Source of the DNA: Viola odorata | Taxonomy: Eukaryota; Streptophyta; Magnoliopsida; Malpighiales; Violaceae | Reading direction: 5' to 3' | DNA: 64,000 bases | Assembly: GCA_963691705.1 (NCBI GenBank) | Contig: OY829539.1 | Location: 63,586,327-63,650,326 of the forward strand | Shown: one piece after another, positions 62,144 through 64,000 of the stretch | How positions within the stretch are numbered: the first letter of the stretch is position 1 | Layout: each line of letters starts with the position of its first letter | Notes under the pieces: generated by a model | Seen by the model: the letters and a program-made list of their open reading frames with translations, nothing else | What the model was told of the DNA's origin: nothing | Databases searched by the model: none | Position numbers and translations under genes: made by a program

Positions 62144-62979
62144 ACTTGTGTGCCATTTTAACAAACACTTGGTGAGCACTATTTCCCTCGAGCTCGGTAC
62201 CCTTCTGTCCTTTTAAAATTGAAAAAGAGAGTAGAAAACCAGGACAGACGTCTTTCTAATTTATCTACAAATCAACTTCAATTGCAAACCATACAAGAAT
62301 CGTTGCGTCGGTCCAAGACATTGTTAACGAACTTCTCAAACCAGTCATTGGTTTTGTGGCGATAGAAATTGAAATATAGGGCAGGAACACGCGTCCATAA
62401 GAATCTCAAGGATTTTAATTTAAGGCTTGTTCTTTTTATTACCATTGAACAGTCAGCTTATTCGTTCATTTGTATTGAGTGTAAGTAATTGAATGTGCTG
62501 TTCACCAATTTTTATGTTTCATATAAAATGTCACTTAAACAATTTCATAAGTGGACCAAACAATCTTTCCTCTCGGAGGAAACAAAGCTCCTCAATCCAG
62601 ATACTACTATTGACAGGTACATCCGTATATCTCCTGCTCTCTGTCAATACTCTCTCTTTTTCTCTCGTTTGGTTGTATGCATATGACTAGCTAGTCACTC
62701 TTTGCTTCTTAATTGTCCAATTTTAGCTGTTGTAGACACTTTTTTATTGATTTTGTGATGTGGGTTTACAGATTTATTACAGTTGATAGATCAAAAGGTA
62801 GATTTTACAGTAATCATCAGTCATAGGAACGGAATCGGTTCATTTAGGGTCATACTACTGTTTATTGTTAGCAGAATTGGAGATTTCCTTCCCAGAAAAG
62901 ATGAATTTGCAGCATACGATTTCGCATCTTTCGACATATGTGTAAATAGTGATGTGTTTAATTAGAGCAGAGAAATTAG
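62144..62979 (+). other. NLR 3' flank with a second coiled-coil-like remnant
   Basis: From about 62165 to the TAG at 62366-62368 a frame reads LKLKKRVENQDRRLSNLSTN and ends SNQSLVLWR, similar in composition to the NLR tail. It could be a lost further exon. The remainder to 62979 shows no gene. Confidence 0.35.
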
Positions 62980-63980
62980 ATGGATTCGTGTTTCAAAATA
63001 ACCAAAAGGGACAGGGAAAAGTCGCCATTGATGAGGAATGGAAGAATGCTATTGGAGGAACTTATTGCTTCTTGTGAGGGAAAGTGTAATCCCATCCGTT
63101 CCTACTCTGCCGAAGATCTCCAGGAACCAACAAACAGATATCATCCTACACGAATGATATCGAAAGATGGCGATTACAAGCTCTACACTGGAGTCGTCAA
63201 TACTCGCCCCGTTACTGTCAAAAAATACAAGGAATTTCGGCGGCATGGATTGATGGGTTCACCAATAATTGATATAGTCATTGGATCACAAAGGAGCAGC
63301 CATAAGAATGCGTTGAAGCTCATCGGGTGTTCCTAGAGACCGAACATCCAATTCTGGTGTATGAATTTGCAGGCAATGAGACCCTGGAAAAAAGCATCTG
63401 TTACTGTCTTGGAGATGCAGAATCAAAGTTGCAGTGGACATTGCAGGTACACTTTCTTATCTGCATAATGCGCTTTCTAGGCCAGTTATACATCATGATA
63501 CTAGGTCTCGGATCATAATGCTGGACGAGAATCATGTTGCCAAGTTGTTAAATTTTTCACTATGCATCCCTATTCCTGATGGTGAATCACATGCAGAAGT
63601 TGACTGTATCCGAGGGAAGATGGGATTCATGTCACCTGAATATGTGACTACAGGTTTTGTAACTGAAAAACTTGATGTTTATGGTTTTGGTGGTCTTCTG
63701 GTTGAGATCTTAACCAGGCGAAGAATTTTGTGCCTGCTCCACGAGCATCGTTTCTGTTTGGTGGGCCATTAGATGTTAAGCAGTTGGTTGCGATTGTACA
63801 TCCCACAATTTCGATAGAAAGAATTGAGCAGCAAGATCTGTTAGCTCTTGCAAAACTTTTCAGTAGCTGCACTGATTGGAGAGTTAATTGTTGTGTTTTC
63901 ATCATCTTTTCTATTCTTTTTAGGATGATGATACTGCTAATTCTTAGCTTTTTTACTCCTTTTTGCAGATCATATCGCTA
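62980..63980 (+). pseudogene. ZED1-related (ZRK-type) pseudokinase gene, frameshifted
   Basis: Similar to receptor-like-kinase-derived pseudokinases of the ZED1/RKS1 family, which act as NLR adaptors. The first frame starts MDSCFKITKRDREKSPLMRN and continues RMLLEELIASCEGKCNPIRS, YKLYTGV and PVTVKKY (lysine kept). The next runs FLETEHPILVYEFAGNETLE. The third runs VDIAGTLSYLHNALSRPVIH, HDTRSRIIMLDENHVAKLLN, FSLCIPIPDGES and GFMSPEYVTTGFVTEKLDVY. The fourth runs NFVPAPRASFLFGGPLDVKQ. HRD is replaced by HHD and DFG by NFS, as expected for a catalytically dead family. Three frame changes (about 63331, 63430 and 63722) break it, so a full protein is unlikely. The region near 63425 also seems to lack a few codons. 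Confidence 0.8.
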
Positions 63981-64000
63981 AGAAGCAGATTATCTTTTAG

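Overview
This window is nuclear DNA of a flowering plant, most likely a eudicot. It has intron-rich genes with GT-AG introns, AT-rich intergenic DNA, Stowaway-type MITEs, Copia and LINE debris, a CC-NBS-LRR resistance gene and plant-specific families. The presence of a class B starch branching enzyme argues against Arabidopsis, which is generally described as lacking that class. I cannot name the species from sequence alone.

Layout. 1-3146 (+): 3' two-thirds of a class B starch branching enzyme gene. 3676-6138 (+): DPMS1, dolichol-phosphate mannose synthase catalytic subunit. 6996-7789 (-): small basic plant protein of unknown function. 8360-10770 (-): EMG1/NEP1 18S rRNA pseudouridine methyltransferase, sharing a 350-bp divergent promoter with ALG10. 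11121-18091 (+): ALG10 glucosyltransferase, whose second coding exon is split by a 4.1-kb non-autonomous LTR retrotransposon array (three LTRs, two internal domains, 5-bp target duplication). 18.1-24.4 kb: repeats and gene fragments (MITE, RNase H-like remnant, partial 3-dehydroquinate synthase, an unrecognised terminal-exon-like frame). 24985-27300 (+): peroxisomal acyl-activating enzyme ending in SKL. 27.4-33.5 kb: a permuted 5S rRNA-derived fragment, a decayed Copia element, LINE fragments and a second MITE. 33759-35147 (+): BAHD acyltransferase. 35890-37892 (-): conserved plant protein of unknown function. 38713-41262 (+): HAD-like hydrolase. 42659-44115 (-): short single-pass membrane protein. 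46267-50344 (+): M14 zinc carboxypeptidase-like membrane protein. 52548-62143 (+): large CC-NBS-LRR gene with amplified LRR exons and a C-terminal extension cut by a TAG codon. 62980-63980 (+): frameshifted ZED1-related pseudokinase.

Functional links. DPMS1 and ALG10 both serve ER N-glycan precursor synthesis (dolichol-phosphate-mannose donor supply; last glucose of the lipid-linked oligosaccharide), but the ALG10 copy here is disrupted. The NLR and the ZED1-related pseudokinase sit side by side, and pseudokinases of that family are known partners of the NLR ZAR1. The other genes look like ordinary unlinked neighbours.

Most worth a second look: (1) the LTR array in ALG10, with three perfect heat-shock elements per LTR whose differences between copies fall only in spacer positions; (2) the acceptor-like 3' junction of that insertion, which allows an in-frame transcript lacking the acidic first-loop motif; (3) the NLR with phase-0 exon amplification and a stop before its coiled-coil tail, next to a pseudokinase relic. 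All exon calls come from reading splice sites, reading frame and recalled family similarity by eye; no alignment was run.
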